This document shows, one piece after another, positions 16,703 through 24,823 of a DNA stretch of 64,000 bases. Each line of letters opens with the position of its first letter. Within the stretch, counting starts at the first letter, position 1. The stretch comes from Actinocrinis sp035653575 (lineage in GTDB: Bacteria > Actinomycetota > Actinomycetes > Streptomycetales > Catenulisporaceae), in contig NZ_DASRBQ010000056.1 in NCBI RefSeq assembly GCF_035653575.1, positions 105,132 to 169,131 on the forward strand, given 5' to 3'. The notes under the pieces were generated by a model, which was given only the letters and a program-made list of their open reading frames with translations, was not told the DNA's origin and searched no databases. The position numbers and the translations under genes were made by a program.

Positions 16703-17083
16703 CTACTTCTTGCCCGGCTTCTTCTTGCCGGCGATGGCGCGGCGCGGGCCCTTGCGGGTGCGCGCGTTGGTGTGCGTGCGCTGGCCGCGCACCGGGAGTC
16801 CGCGGCGGTGGCGCAGACCCTGGTAGCAGCCGATCTCCATCTTCCGGCGGATGTCGGCGGCGACCTCGCGGCGGAGGTCACCCTCGATCTTGTAGTTGCC
16901 GTCGATCCAGTCGCGCAGCTTGATCAGGTCGTCTTCGGACAGGTCCTTCACCCGGACATCCGGGGAGACACCGGCTCCGGCGCAGGTGGCCTGCGCGCGG
17001 GTACGGCCGATGCCGTAGATGTAGGTCAGGGCGATCTCCAGCCGCTTCTCGCGGGGGAGGTCGACTCCGACGAGGCGTGCCAT
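16703..17083 (-). CDS. rpsM: 30S ribosomal protein S13
   Basis: Head protein of the 30S subunit that contacts the P-site tRNA and forms intersubunit bridges. MARLVGVDLPREKRLEIALTYIYGIG opens the helix-two-turn-helix part; GLRHRRGLPVRGQRTHTNARTRKGPRR is the conserved C-terminal signature. At 126 aa the length is normal. It starts the alpha-type block after rpmJ, with a 268-bp gap between them. Confidence 0.97.
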   Translation of the reverse strand: MARLVGVDLPREKRLEIALTYIYGIGRTRAQATCAGAGVSPDVRVKDLSEDDLIKLRDWIDGNYKIEGDLRREVAADIRRKMEIGCYQGLRHRRGLPVRGQRTHTNARTRKGPRRAIAGKKKPGKK

Positions 17084-17351
17084 CTCGGCAGGCTCCTTCA
17101 GGTTCTATCGCGGAGGTCTGGCGCGGCACCGTTCCTGTCCTGTGCCGATTGATTCAGCACCGCACAGAAAGGTCCCCGGCCTCCGTACCGGGGGTGGCGT
17201 CCGGGTTGACGGAGCCCTACGCGGGGTAGGACACCATCGCCCGGGGTCGGGATGCCGCGCTCTTACGGGTGCTGGACGTCATCGCAGACGACGAGCAAGC
17301 GCGCGTGGACTCACCAGAGTTCTGCTACGCACAGCGCGCACCGGGCCGAGT

Positions 17352-17465
17352 TCAGCCCTGGCGCTGCTTGTGCCGCAGGTTCTCGCAGATCACCATGACC
17401 CGGCCGTGACGGCGGATCACCTTGCACTTGTCGCAGATCGGCTTGACGCTCGGCTTGACCTTCAT
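17352..17465 (-). CDS. rpmJ: 50S ribosomal protein L36 (zinc-binding form)
   Basis: A 37-aa gene reading MKVKPSVKPICDKCKVIRRH, then GRVMVICENLRHKQRQG and a TGA stop at 17352. The zinc ligands C11, C14, C27 and H32 are all present, so this is the C+ type. It lies 41 bp after infA, the usual place. Confidence is high despite the small size because every residue fits the family. Confidence 0.95.
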   Translation of the reverse strand: MKVKPSVKPICDKCKVIRRHGRVMVICENLRHKQRQG

Positions 17466-17506
17466 ATCAGGCCCCTTCGAGCGATCGAGATCGCGGACGA
17501 TATTGG

Positions 17507-17728
17507 TTACTTGTACCGGTACACGATCCGGCCGCGGGTCAGGTCGTACGGGCTGAGCTCGACGACGACCCGGTCGTCCGGGAGGATCCGGATGTAGTGC
17601 ATCCGCATCTTCCCGCTGATGTGCGCGAGAACCTTGTGCCCGTTCTGCAGCTCAACCCGGAACATGGCGTTGGGCAGAGACTCGACGACGGTGCCCTCGA
17701 TCTCGATGGCCCCTTCTTTCTTGGGCAT
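17507..17728 (-). CDS. infA: Translation initiation factor IF-1
   Basis: OB-fold protein of 73 aa that blocks the ribosomal A site during initiation. It starts MPKKEGAIEIEGTVVESLPNAMFRV and contains LAHISGKMRMHYIRILPDDRVVVELSPYDLTRGRI. It leads an infA-rpmJ-rpsM-rpsK-rpsD-rpoA-rplQ series, with a possible promoter at 17783-17813. Confidence 0.97.
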   Translation of the reverse strand: MPKKEGAIEIEGTVVESLPNAMFRVELQNGHKVLAHISGKMRMHYIRILPDDRVVVELSPYDLTRGRIVYRYK

Positions 17729-17782
17729 GTCCTCGCTTCTTCAGTAGACGACTTCGTGCGGCGGTCGCAGGACCGACGAGCC

Positions 17783-17813
17783 AGTTTACGCCGCGGCCCG
17801 CGCAAAACACCAA
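17783..17813 (-). promoter_or_regulatory. Possible promoter for infA
   Basis: Minus strand -10 TAAACT (17783-17788) with a TTGGTG hexamer at 17808-17813; the 19-bp spacer is longer than ideal. The gap of 229 bp before infA supports a promoter here. Confidence 0.4.
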
Positions 17814-17957
17814 TCGGCGGATCAGCAGCTGAACGGGCGCAGGCCGACGCGGCCTCGGGCTCGCAACCGCAGGTGGAACGCGACGTCCGGCCGCCGTATT
17901 CCGGCGGGCTCATCAGGGCTCGGGGTTGAGGCGGCGCGGGGTTGAGGGGGCGCTGGG

Positions 17958-18578
17958 TCAGCGGCGGGTCAGCGTGCGGCGCAGGGTCGCGGTCTTGATC
18001 GCCTTGAGCACCGTGAGGAAGCCGAGGATCCCGATCGGCCAGATCGGCCAGAAGTCGCCGAAGCCGCCGCTGCTGGTGACCCCGGCCATGAACCAGATCC
18101 CGGTCAGCAGCGCGGACAGCACGGCCCAGCCGACGAAGCCGGAGGCGATCGGGGCGTTCGCCCGGCGCTCCAGGCGGGCCTGGTGCCGCTGCTGGCGCAG
18201 CTGCTCGCGCGCCGCGACCTTCTGCATCTTCCAGTTCATCGCGGCGCCGACCAGCGCGTCGACGATCTCGTTGCCCGAGCCGGACCGATCGGTGCTGCCG
18301 GTTCGCGGCCACGAGCCGGACCAGGGCGGCGCGTCCTGCGGGGGCGGCGGGCCGAAGCCGGCGCCGCGAGAGCGGGCGCCGAGGTCCACCGGGAGATCCC
18401 GGGTCAGCTGGGCGAGTTCCCCGTAGGTCTTGGCGGCGTAGGCCGCGCTCATCCGCTGCTCGAACTCGTCCATGGTGAGCCGGCCGTCGGCCGTGTGCTG
18501 CCTGAGCTGCTCCACGATCCGCTCGCGGTCGGCATCCGACGCCCGGAGGTTCGGGTCCGGCACCCCACCTTGCGACAT
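17958..18578 (-). CDS. DUF1707-domain membrane protein
   Basis: N-terminal DUF1707/SHOCT-like module LRASDADRERIVEQLRQHTADGRLTMDEFEQRMSAAYAAKTYGELAQLTRDLP (about residues 10-65), a small helical unit often found at the head of actinobacterial regulatory or membrane proteins. A Gly/Pro-rich linker, an amphipathic helix (NWKMQKVAAREQLRQQRH) and two membrane helices follow (SGFVGWAVLSALLTGIWFMAGV and DFWPIWPIGILGFLTVLKA), ending in a basic tail. I start at ATG 18578 (MSQGGVPDP); upstream codons do not look coding. It is placed between map and infA, where most genomes have no gene. Its function is unknown. Confidence 0.82.
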   Translation of the reverse strand: MSQGGVPDPNLRASDADRERIVEQLRQHTADGRLTMDEFEQRMSAAYAAKTYGELAQLTRDLPVDLGARSRGAGFGPPPPQDAPPWSGSWPRTGSTDRSGSGNEIVDALVGAAMNWKMQKVAAREQLRQQRHQARLERRANAPIASGFVGWAVLSALLTGIWFMAGVTSSGGFGDFWPIWPIGILGFLTVLKAIKTATLRRTLTRR

Positions 18579-18739
18579 ATCGCGAGTGTAGCGCGGGAAA
18601 TCGGACTGTGCGACGGGCGGCTGGCATCGTCTTGTATGGGCGCAGCGTCCCATTTAGGCGCGGGCGCGGGGCCCGAGTTCAACGAGCGAACCGCCCAGGT
18701 AATCAGGCCCGCCGGGCCTTGAGCCTCGAAGCTCGCGCG

Positions 18740-19555
18740 CTACGGGTGAACCGGAACGCCGAGCTCGGTGAGCTTCTCCTTGCCGCCGTCGAAGGCGGTG
18801 GTCACCCACAGGCCCTGCGCGGTGATCGCCACCGTGTGCTCGAAGTGCGCCGCGCTCGAGCCGTCCCTGGTCACCACGGTCCAGCCGTCGGAGAGCTCCA
18901 TGGTCTGCTTGTGGCCGAGCGTCAGCATCGGCTCGATCGCCAGGGCCATGCCGACCTGCATGCGCGGGCCGCGGTCCATGGTGCGGTGGTTGAAGACCAG
19001 CGGGTCCATGTGCATCTGCGAGCCGATCCCGTGCCCGCCGTAGCCCTCCACGATGCCGTAGAGGCCCTGCTTGCGCACGTAGCCCTGGATCGCGCGGCCG
19101 ATGTTGTTGAGCCGCTCACCGGCCTTGATCGCGGCGATGCCCTGCCACATCGACTCCTCGGTGACCCGCATCAGCTCGGTCAGCGCGGGGTCGACCTCGC
19201 CGCAGGCCACGGTGATCGCCGAGTCGCCGTGCCAGCCCTCGTAGATGGCCCCGCAGTCGATGGAGATGATGTCGCCGTCGCGCACCACCTGGTCGCCGGG
19301 GATGCCGTGCACGATCTCGTGGTTGATCGAGGCGCAGATGACGCCGGGGAAGGCCGGGGCGCCGTGCCCGCCGCCGTAGCCCTTGAACGAGGGCACCGCG
19401 TCCTGCGAGCGGATCGACTCCTCGGCCAGCGCGTCCAGCTTGGCGGTGGTGACCCCGTCCTTGACCTCGCCGCGCAGCAGCTCAAGGGTGCGTGCCACCA
19501 CCAGGCCGGCCTCGCGCATCAGCGCGAACTGCTCTTCAGTCTTGAGTTCAACCAT
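18740..19555 (-). CDS. map: Methionine aminopeptidase, type I
   Basis: Removes the N-terminal methionine from new proteins; needs two metal ions. The metal ligands and active His are visible in SIDCGAIYEGWHGDSAITVA (two Asp), GGHGIGSQMHMDP (His), MALAIEPMLTLG (Glu) and the final Glu in EHTVAITAQG. The length of 271 aa is normal. It lies after secY and adk as expected; 75 bp separate it from adk. Confidence 0.97.
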   Translation of the reverse strand: MVELKTEEQFALMREAGLVVARTLELLRGEVKDGVTTAKLDALAEESIRSQDAVPSFKGYGGGHGAPAFPGVICASINHEIVHGIPGDQVVRDGDIISIDCGAIYEGWHGDSAITVACGEVDPALTELMRVTEESMWQGIAAIKAGERLNNIGRAIQGYVRKQGLYGIVEGYGGHGIGSQMHMDPLVFNHRTMDRGPRMQVGMALAIEPMLTLGHKQTMELSDGWTVVTRDGSSAAHFEHTVAITAQGLWVTTAFDGGKEKLTELGVPVHP

Positions 19556-19630
19556 GGTTCGGGTGCTCGGCGTTCGTTAGCGCGGCAGTGCTGCCGGATT
19601 CGGGGGGTGGCCAGGTTCGGGGGCTCGGGC

Positions 19631-20281
19631 TCAGCGGTCGGCCAATGCGGCCAGCGCGCGCTCGGTGACCTCGTCCAGGGAGCCCATCGCGTCGATGGTG
19701 GACAGCAGGCCGTGCTCCGCGTAGAAGCCGACGATCGGCGCGGTCTCCCGCTCGTAGACGGCCAGCCGCTCGCGGACCGTCTCCTCCTTGTCGTCGTCGC
19801 GCTGGTACAGCTCGCCGCCGCACACGTCGCACACGCCCGGCACCTTCGGCTGCTGGAAGTCCACGTGGAAGATGTGCGTGGAGTCGTTGCGGCACAGCCG
19901 GCGCCCGGCGATCCGCTTGACCACCTCGTCGTTGTCCACGACCAGTTCCAGCACCACATCGAGCTTCGTGCCGAGCCCGACCAGGATCGACTCGAGCTCC
20001 TCGGCCTGCGCCACGTTGCGCGGGAAGCCGTCGAGCAGGAAGCCGCCCGCCACGTCCGGGTCGGCCAGCCGGTCGCGCACCATGCCGATCGTGATGGAGT
20101 CCGGGACCAGCAGCCCCTTGTCCATGTACCCCTTCGCCTCGAGGCCGAGCGGCGTGCCGGCCCCGACGTTGGCGCGGAAAATGTCCCCGGTGGAGATCGC
20201 CGGGATGGCCAGCCTCCCGGCGATGATCTTGGCCTGGGTCCCCTTTCCCGCACCGGGGGGGCCGACCAGCACGATACGCAT
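19631..20281 (-). CDS. adk: Adenylate kinase
   Basis: Interconverts ATP, ADP and AMP. The P-loop is GPPGAGKGTQAK at the N terminus, the AMP-site helix carries AISTGDIFRANV, and the conserved LDGFPRN motif follows. The LID (residues about 125-165) holds a Cys, a His and a CDVC pair, which suits a zinc-stabilised lid of the long type. The ATG at 20281 directly abuts the secY stop with no gap, so the two genes are cotranscribed and probably coupled. Confidence 0.97.
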   Translation of the reverse strand: MRIVLVGPPGAGKGTQAKIIAGRLAIPAISTGDIFRANVGAGTPLGLEAKGYMDKGLLVPDSITIGMVRDRLADPDVAGGFLLDGFPRNVAQAEELESILVGLGTKLDVVLELVVDNDEVVKRIAGRRLCRNDSTHIFHVDFQQPKVPGVCDVCGGELYQRDDDKEETVRERLAVYERETAPIVGFYAEHGLLSTIDAMGSLDEVTERALAALADR

Positions 20282-21610
20282 CTAGCGCAGGAACCCTTCG
20301 TAGTTGTGCTGCTGCAACTGGCTCTCGATCTGCTTGACCGTCTCCAGGCCCACGCCCACGATGATCAGGATCGAGGTACCGCCGAAGGGGAACTTGCTGC
20401 CTGTGTGGAACTCGGCCAGGGCGATCATCGGAATGATCGAGATCAGCGCCAGGTAGAGCGCGCCGGGCCAGGTGATCCGGGTCAGGATGTAGTTCAGGTA
20501 TTCGGCGGTCGGCTTGCCCGCGCGGATGCCCGGAATGAAGCCGCCGTACTTCTTCATATTGTCCGCAACCTCGTCCGGGTTAAACGTGATCGCGACGTAG
20601 AAGAAGGCGAAGAACAGGATCAGCAGGAAGTAGGCGACCGAGTAGTACAGCGAGTAGCCGTTGTTCGTCAGTCCAAGCTCGTTGCGGACCCACACGGACC
20701 AGTGGTGCTTTCCGTTGGGGTCGGCGAACTGGGCGACCAGCACGGGTAGCTGCAGCAGCGAGGAGGCGAAGATGACCGGGATGACGCCGGCCTGGTTCAC
20801 CTTGATCGGGATGTAGGTCGAGGAGCCGCCGTACATGCGCCGGCCGACCTGCTTCTTCGCGTACTGGACCGGGATGCGCCGCTGGCCCTGCTCGATGAAG
20901 ACCACGAAGCCGACCAGGATGCAGCCCATCGCGATGATGCCGAGGAAGACCACCCAGCCGCCGCCGAGCTTGGAGGTCTCCTTGATGGCCCACAGCGAGC
21001 CGGGGAAGCCGGAGGCGATCGAGGTGAAGATCAGCAGCGACATGCCGTTGCCGATGCCCCGGTCGGTGATCAGCTCGCCCAGCCACATGATGATCGAGGT
21101 GCCCGCCACCATCACCATGACCATGAACACCATGGCCTTGGTGTCCACCGAGGGGTAGATGATCTGCTGGGTGCAGCCGGAGATCAGGTTGCTCGGCGAG
21201 TACTTCGCGGTGGCCAGCAGACCGGTGGACTGCAGGATCGCCAGGCCCACGGTCAGGTACCTGGTGTACTGGGTGATCTTCGTCTGGCCGGCCTGGCCCT
21301 CCTTCTTGAGGGTCTCGAGCCGGGGGATCACCACGGTCAGCAGCTGCAGGATGATCGACGCCGTGATGTACGGCATGATCCCGAGCGCGAAGACCGAAAG
21401 TTGCAGCAGCGCGCCACCGGAGAACAGGTTGATCAGGCCGAGGCCGCCGGTCGTTCCGGCGCCGGAGACGCAGGAGCGGATCGCGGCGGTGTCCACGCCC
21501 GGCGTCGGGATGTGCGACCCCAGCCGGAACAGGAACATGATCCCGAGCGTGAAAAGCAGCTTCTTGCGCAGGTCCGGAGTCCGGAAGGCCCGGGCAAAGG
21601 CAGTGAGCAC
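20282..21610 (-). CDS. secY: Preprotein translocase subunit SecY
   Basis: Channel subunit of the Sec machinery in the cytoplasmic membrane, 442 aa with ten predicted helices. It starts MLTAFARAFRTPDLRKKLLFTLGIMFLFRLG. Other signatures are FALGIMPYITASIILQLL (helix 2 region), IMWLGELITDRGIGNGMSLLIF (helix 4) and the cytoplasmic loop QGQRRIPVQYAKK. GTG start. The 196-bp gap to rplO holds a strong hairpin at 21762-21799 and a smaller one at 21674-21695. Confidence 0.98.
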   Translation of the reverse strand: MLTAFARAFRTPDLRKKLLFTLGIMFLFRLGSHIPTPGVDTAAIRSCVSGAGTTGGLGLINLFSGGALLQLSVFALGIMPYITASIILQLLTVVIPRLETLKKEGQAGQTKITQYTRYLTVGLAILQSTGLLATAKYSPSNLISGCTQQIIYPSVDTKAMVFMVMVMVAGTSIIMWLGELITDRGIGNGMSLLIFTSIASGFPGSLWAIKETSKLGGGWVVFLGIIAMGCILVGFVVFIEQGQRRIPVQYAKKQVGRRMYGGSSTYIPIKVNQAGVIPVIFASSLLQLPVLVAQFADPNGKHHWSVWVRNELGLTNNGYSLYYSVAYFLLILFFAFFYVAITFNPDEVADNMKKYGGFIPGIRAGKPTAEYLNYILTRITWPGALYLALISIIPMIALAEFHTGSKFPFGGTSILIIVGVGLETVKQIESQLQQHNYEGFLR

Positions 21611-21673
21611 AGTTCCTCCTGCGCTACCCCGTCGGGCCGTGCGGCGCCCGGCGGTTGCGTGACGGTTTGAGTC

Positions 21674-21695
21674 TGTTCAGGGACAAGGCTGAACA
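21674..21695 (-). other. Small hairpin in the secY leader
   Basis: A 7-bp perfect stem (TGTTCAG at 21674-21680 with CTGAACA at 21689-21695) and an 8-nt loop, 64 bases before the secY start. It could affect translation of secY. Confidence 0.4.
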
Positions 21696-21761
21696 ACCGG
21701 GCATCGCCTCGGCTCGCGACATCTTACGCATGAAGTGCGCGGCAAGGCGATACTCGATGGG

Positions 21762-21799
21762 CGAAGGCCCGTTTCCGGGCGTCCGGAAACGGGCCTTCG
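21762..21799 (-). terminator. Strong hairpin after rplO, before secY
   Basis: A perfect 17-bp stem (21762-21778 with 21783-21799) and a 4-nt loop start 8 bases after the rplO stop codon. There is no clear T-tract on the minus strand. It is a likely terminator or attenuator that separates the spc ribosomal genes from secY-adk-map. Confidence 0.75.
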
Positions 21800-21806
21800 A
21801 ACCCTG

Positions 21807-22271
21807 CTACAGCTCCTCGGTGGAGCCGCCGGCGGCGGCGATCTTCGCCTTGGCGGAGGCCGAGTAGGCGTCCACCTTGACGTTCAGCGCCACCGAGATG
21901 TCGCCGGTGCCGAGCACCTTGACCAGCTCGTTCTTGCGCACCGCGCCCTTGGCGACCAGGTCGTCCTTGGTGACCTCGCCACCCTGCGGGTACAGCTCGG
22001 CGAGCTTGGCCAGGTTGACCACCTGGTACTCGACGCGGAACCGGTTCTTGAAGCCCTTGAGCTTCGGAAGCCGCATGTGCAGCGGCATCTGGCCGCCCTC
22101 GAAGCGGTCCGGAACCTGGTAGCGCGCCTTGGTGCCCTTGGTACCGCGGCCCGCGGTCTTACCCTTCGAGCCCTCACCGCGGCCGACCCGGGTCTTGGCG
22201 GTCTTCGCGCCAGGGGCCGGCTTGAGGTGGTGGACCTTGAGGACGTGCGTCTTCTGCGTCTCTTCGGGCAT
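21807..22271 (-). CDS. rplO: 50S ribosomal protein L15
   Basis: Late-assembly 50S protein, 154 aa. It contains LKVHHLKPAPGAKTAKTRVGRGEGSKGKTAGRGTKGTKAR and RFEGGQMPLHMRLPKLKGFKN, both family signatures. The ATG at 22271 overlaps the rpmD stop by one base. Confidence 0.97.
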   Translation of the reverse strand: MPEETQKTHVLKVHHLKPAPGAKTAKTRVGRGEGSKGKTAGRGTKGTKARYQVPDRFEGGQMPLHMRLPKLKGFKNRFRVEYQVVNLAKLAELYPQGGEVTKDDLVAKGAVRKNELVKVLGTGDISVALNVKVDAYSASAKAKIAAAGGSTEEL

Positions 22272-22456
22272 CAGTCCTCAACCTCCTCGACCACGACGAG
22301 GTGGCGCACGGTGTGGACCATGCCGCGGATCTCCGGCCGGTCCTCCTTGATGACCGAGTGGTTGATCCGCTTGAGGCCCAGGGACCGCAGCGTCTCGCGG
22401 TGGTTCTGCTTGGTGCCGATCTTGGAGCGCACCTGCGTGACCTTCAGCTTCGCCAT
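22271..22456 (-). CDS. rpmD: 50S ribosomal protein L30
   Basis: Small 50S protein of 61 aa starting MAKLKVTQVRSKIGTKQNHRETLRSLGLKRIN, followed by the conserved RPEIRGMVHTVRHLVVVEEV. The start at 22456 lies one base after the rpsE stop, and the stop overlaps the rplO start (TGATG). Confidence 0.96.
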   Translation of the reverse strand: MAKLKVTQVRSKIGTKQNHRETLRSLGLKRINHSVIKEDRPEIRGMVHTVRHLVVVEEVED

Positions 22457-22457
22457 G

Positions 22458-23087
22458 TCACGCCCCCACTCCCGCGCGGGCGCGCAGCAGGGCGGCCGGG
22501 GCCACGTCCTCGAGCGGCAGGCCGCGGCGGGCGGCGATCTCCTCGGGCCGTACCAGGCCCTTGAGCGCGGCCACCGTGGCGTGCACGATGTTGATCGGGT
22601 TGTCCGAGCCGAGCGACTTGGACAGCACGTCGTGCACACCGGCGCACTCGAGCACCGCGCGCACCGGTCCGCCGGCGATGACGCCGGTACCGGCCGAGGC
22701 GGGCTTGAGCAGCACGACGCCCGCGGCGTCCTCGCCGGTGACGGGGTGCGGGATGGTGCCCTGGATCCGCGGCACCTTGAAGAAGTGCTTCTTGGCCTCC
22801 TCGACGCCCTTGGCGATCGCCGCGGGCACCTCCTTGGCCTTGCCGTAGCCGACACCGACCGTGCCGTCGCCGTCGCCGACGACGACCAGGGCGGTGAAGC
22901 TGAACCGCCGGCCGCCCTTGACGACCTTGGCGACCCGGTTGATGGTCACGACGCGCTCTACGTACGCGGTCTTCTCCGCGGCGGGCGCGGCGTCCTGGTT
23001 ACGGCGGTCGCGGCGTTCCCGACGCTCGCCGCCCTCACCGCCGCGGCCGCCGCCGGCGCCGCCTCCGCGACGCTGCTGGGGAGGCAT
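22458..23087 (-). CDS. rpsE: 30S ribosomal protein S5
   Basis: 30S protein important for accuracy and helicase activity at the mRNA entry site. The core starts near residue 40 (EKTAYVERVVTINRVAKVVKGGRRFSFTALVVVGDGDGTVGVGYGKAKEVPAAI). A Gly/Arg-rich N-terminal extension of about 40 residues makes it 209 aa. 37 bp separate it from rplR. Confidence 0.97.
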   Translation of the reverse strand: MPPQQRRGGGAGGGRGGEGGERRERRDRRNQDAAPAAEKTAYVERVVTINRVAKVVKGGRRFSFTALVVVGDGDGTVGVGYGKAKEVPAAIAKGVEEAKKHFFKVPRIQGTIPHPVTGEDAAGVVLLKPASAGTGVIAGGPVRAVLECAGVHDVLSKSLGSDNPINIVHATVAALKGLVRPEEIAARRGLPLEDVAPAALLRARAGVGA

Positions 23088-23124
23088 CAGGAATCCCTCT
23101 TTTCGCTGCTGTCGATTCGGTGCA

Positions 23125-23508
23125 TCAGAACTCCAGTCCGGCCTCGCGGGCGCCCTCGGCGACCGCGGCGACCCGGCCGTGGTACTTGTAGCCGGCCCGG
23201 TCGAAGACGACCGTGTCGACCCCGGCCGCCTTGGCCCGCTCGCCGACCAGCTTGCCGACCTGACGGGACAGGTCCGTCTTGGTGCCGTCGGCGCTGCGCA
23301 GCCCGGCCTCCAGGGTGGAGGCGGAGGCGAGCGTGTGGCCGAGCTTGTCGTTGACGACCTGCGCCACGATGTGCCGGTTGGACCGGGTGACGACGAGACG
23401 CGGACGCTCCGCGGTGCCGTTGACCCGCTTGCGCACGCGGATGTGCCGGCGCTTGCGCGCGACGGCCTTCTTCGCGTCGCCCTTGGCGATCTTCACGCTG
23501 TACGGCAT
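23125..23508 (-). CDS. rplR: 50S ribosomal protein L18
   Basis: 5S rRNA-binding protein of 127 aa. The motifs RHIRVRKRVNGTAERPRLVVTRSNRHIVAQVVND and VVFDRAGYKYHGRVAAVAEGAREAGLEF are conserved. It lies 2 bp after rplF in spc-operon order. Confidence 0.97.
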   Translation of the reverse strand: MPYSVKIAKGDAKKAVARKRRHIRVRKRVNGTAERPRLVVTRSNRHIVAQVVNDKLGHTLASASTLEAGLRSADGTKTDLSRQVGKLVGERAKAAGVDTVVFDRAGYKYHGRVAAVAEGAREAGLEF

Positions 23509-23510
23509 GG

Positions 23511-24050
23511 CTACTTACCGGCCTTTCCGACCTTGCGGCGGATGACCTCGCCCTGGTACCGCACGCCCTTGGCCTTGTACGGGTCCGGCTTGCGCAGCTT
23601 GCGGATGTTGGCCGCGACCTCGCCGACCTTCTGCTTGTCGATGCCCGAGACCACGAAGCGGGTCGGGGCCTCCACCCGGAAGGTGATGCCCTCCGGCGCG
23701 GCGACCGTGATCGGGTGCGAGTAGCCGAGGGCGAACTCCAGGTCCGAGCCCTTGGCCTGCACGCGGTAACCGACTCCGGAGATCTCCAGGGTCTTGGAGT
23801 ACCCGTCGGTCACTCCGACGATCATGTTGTTGACGAGGGTGCGGGTCAGACCGTGCCGCTCCTTGGCGGCGCGCTCGTCGTTGGGACGGGTCACCTGCAG
23901 GGTGCCGTCCTCCGCCTTCTCGATCTCGATCGGCGCGACGATCGTGTGGCTCAGGGTGCCCTTGGGGCCCTTCACCGTGACCTCGCGTCCGTTGATGCTG
24001 ACCTCAACGCCGGCCGGAACCGGGATGGGCAGCCGTCCGATACGTGACAT
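23511..24050 (-). CDS. rplF: 50S ribosomal protein L6
   Basis: 50S protein near the sarcin-ricin loop, 179 aa. I start at MSRIGRLPIPVPAGVEV (ATG 24050), the family N terminus; the frame is open 19 codons further upstream without support. The end PDPYKAKGVRYQGEVIRRKVGKAGK is the L6 signature. Confidence 0.97.
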   Translation of the reverse strand: MSRIGRLPIPVPAGVEVSINGREVTVKGPKGTLSHTIVAPIEIEKAEDGTLQVTRPNDERAAKERHGLTRTLVNNMIVGVTDGYSKTLEISGVGYRVQAKGSDLEFALGYSHPITVAAPEGITFRVEAPTRFVVSGIDKQKVGEVAANIRKLRKPDPYKAKGVRYQGEVIRRKVGKAGK

Positions 24051-24072
24051 GGCTGTTGCCTCCCTTCCGGAC

Positions 24073-24471
24073 TTACCAGACGTAGGCGAGGACTTCCCCG
24101 CCCACACCCTTCTTGGCGGCCTGACGGTCCGTGAGCAGACCGGAGGACGAGGAGATGATGGCGATGCCCAGGCCGCCGAGAACCTTCGGCAGGCTGGTGG
24201 ACTTCGCGTACACGCGCAGACCCGGCTTGGAGATGCGCTTGATGCCGGCGATCGACCGCTCGCGGTTCGGGCCGTACTTCAGCGTGATGATCAGGTTCTT
24301 GCCGACCTGCAGCTCCTCGGCCTTGTAGGAGGCGATGTAGCCCTCCTGCTGCAGGATCTCGGCGATCCTGGCCTTGAGCTTGGAGTAGGGCATGGTGACC
24401 TGGTCGTGGTACGCCGCGTTGCCGTTGCGCAGACGGGTGAGCATGTCTGCGATCGGGTCGGTCATGGTCAT
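24073..24471 (-). CDS. rpsH: 30S ribosomal protein S8
   Basis: Primary 16S rRNA-binding protein and, in E. coli, repressor of the spc operon. 132 aa starting MTMTDPIADMLTRLRNGN, with the C-terminal SSSGLLTDRQAAKKGVGGEVLAYVW. A second ATG two codons later is an alternative start. The ribosome site is weak. Unlike most genomes, 352 bp separate it from rpsN. Confidence 0.97.
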   Translation of the reverse strand: MTMTDPIADMLTRLRNGNAAYHDQVTMPYSKLKARIAEILQQEGYIASYKAEELQVGKNLIITLKYGPNRERSIAGIKRISKPGLRVYAKSTSLPKVLGGLGIAIISSSSGLLTDRQAAKKGVGGEVLAYVW

Positions 24472-24533
24472 AGGTGGGCCTTCGGCCTTCCCACCGCGGT
24501 TTCCGGCTCGCGCGCATCGCAGGGCACTAAGTT

Positions 24534-24617
24534 CCGTGAAAACACGGCAACCAGGTGCCTTTGGATTCGCCGAGGGGACCTACGGCGTCGTAGTGACATT
24601 GCAAAGGCGCCTGGTTG
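24534..24617 (-). repeat. Large inverted repeat between rpsN and rpsH
   Basis: Sixteen-base arms at 24548-24563 (CAACCAGGTGCCTTTG) and 24602-24617 pair with one wobble, around a 38-base loop. A second hairpin, CCGTG-AAAA-CACGG at 24534-24547, directly abuts it. No coding region was seen in the whole 352-bp gap (24472-24823). It may be an attenuator inside the spc operon, or the termini of a tiny inserted element; no target duplication was found. Confidence 0.75.
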
Positions 24618-24779
24618 GGATACCAGCAGCCGGTCCTTTCCGCGCCCGGCCCGGCTGAGCGGGAACGCGGAGGTGCCGACGGACTCGCTTTCGCTAGAGC
24701 GCCCATCGTGACGAAGCGCCGGGCCGGTGATTCACACCGTCATCCGGCGCCGCGTCCACGTCTTTCATCCATGGTAACC

Positions 24780-24802
24780 GGTCGGGACGCATGGTCCCGA
24801 CC
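24780..24802 (-). other. Hairpin just after rpsN
   Basis: A perfect 9-bp stem (GGTCGGGAC at 24780-24788 with GTCCCGACC at 24794-24802) and a 5-nt loop, 21 bases after the rpsN stop. There is no T-tract; it may be an attenuation or RNA-protection element. Confidence 0.6.
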
Positions 24803-24823
24803 AGTCACCGCGGAGCTTGGTGT

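Noticed and set aside
17084..17351. A further small gene between rpsM and rpmJ
   Set aside because: No frame with ribosome site or recognisable product was found; only a weak 5-bp hairpin can be seen in these 268 bp.
24548..24617. Inverted repeat as the ends of an insertion sequence or MITE
   Set aside because: No transposase and no target-site duplication were seen and the unit is only 70 bp. I keep it as a structured repeat of unknown origin.
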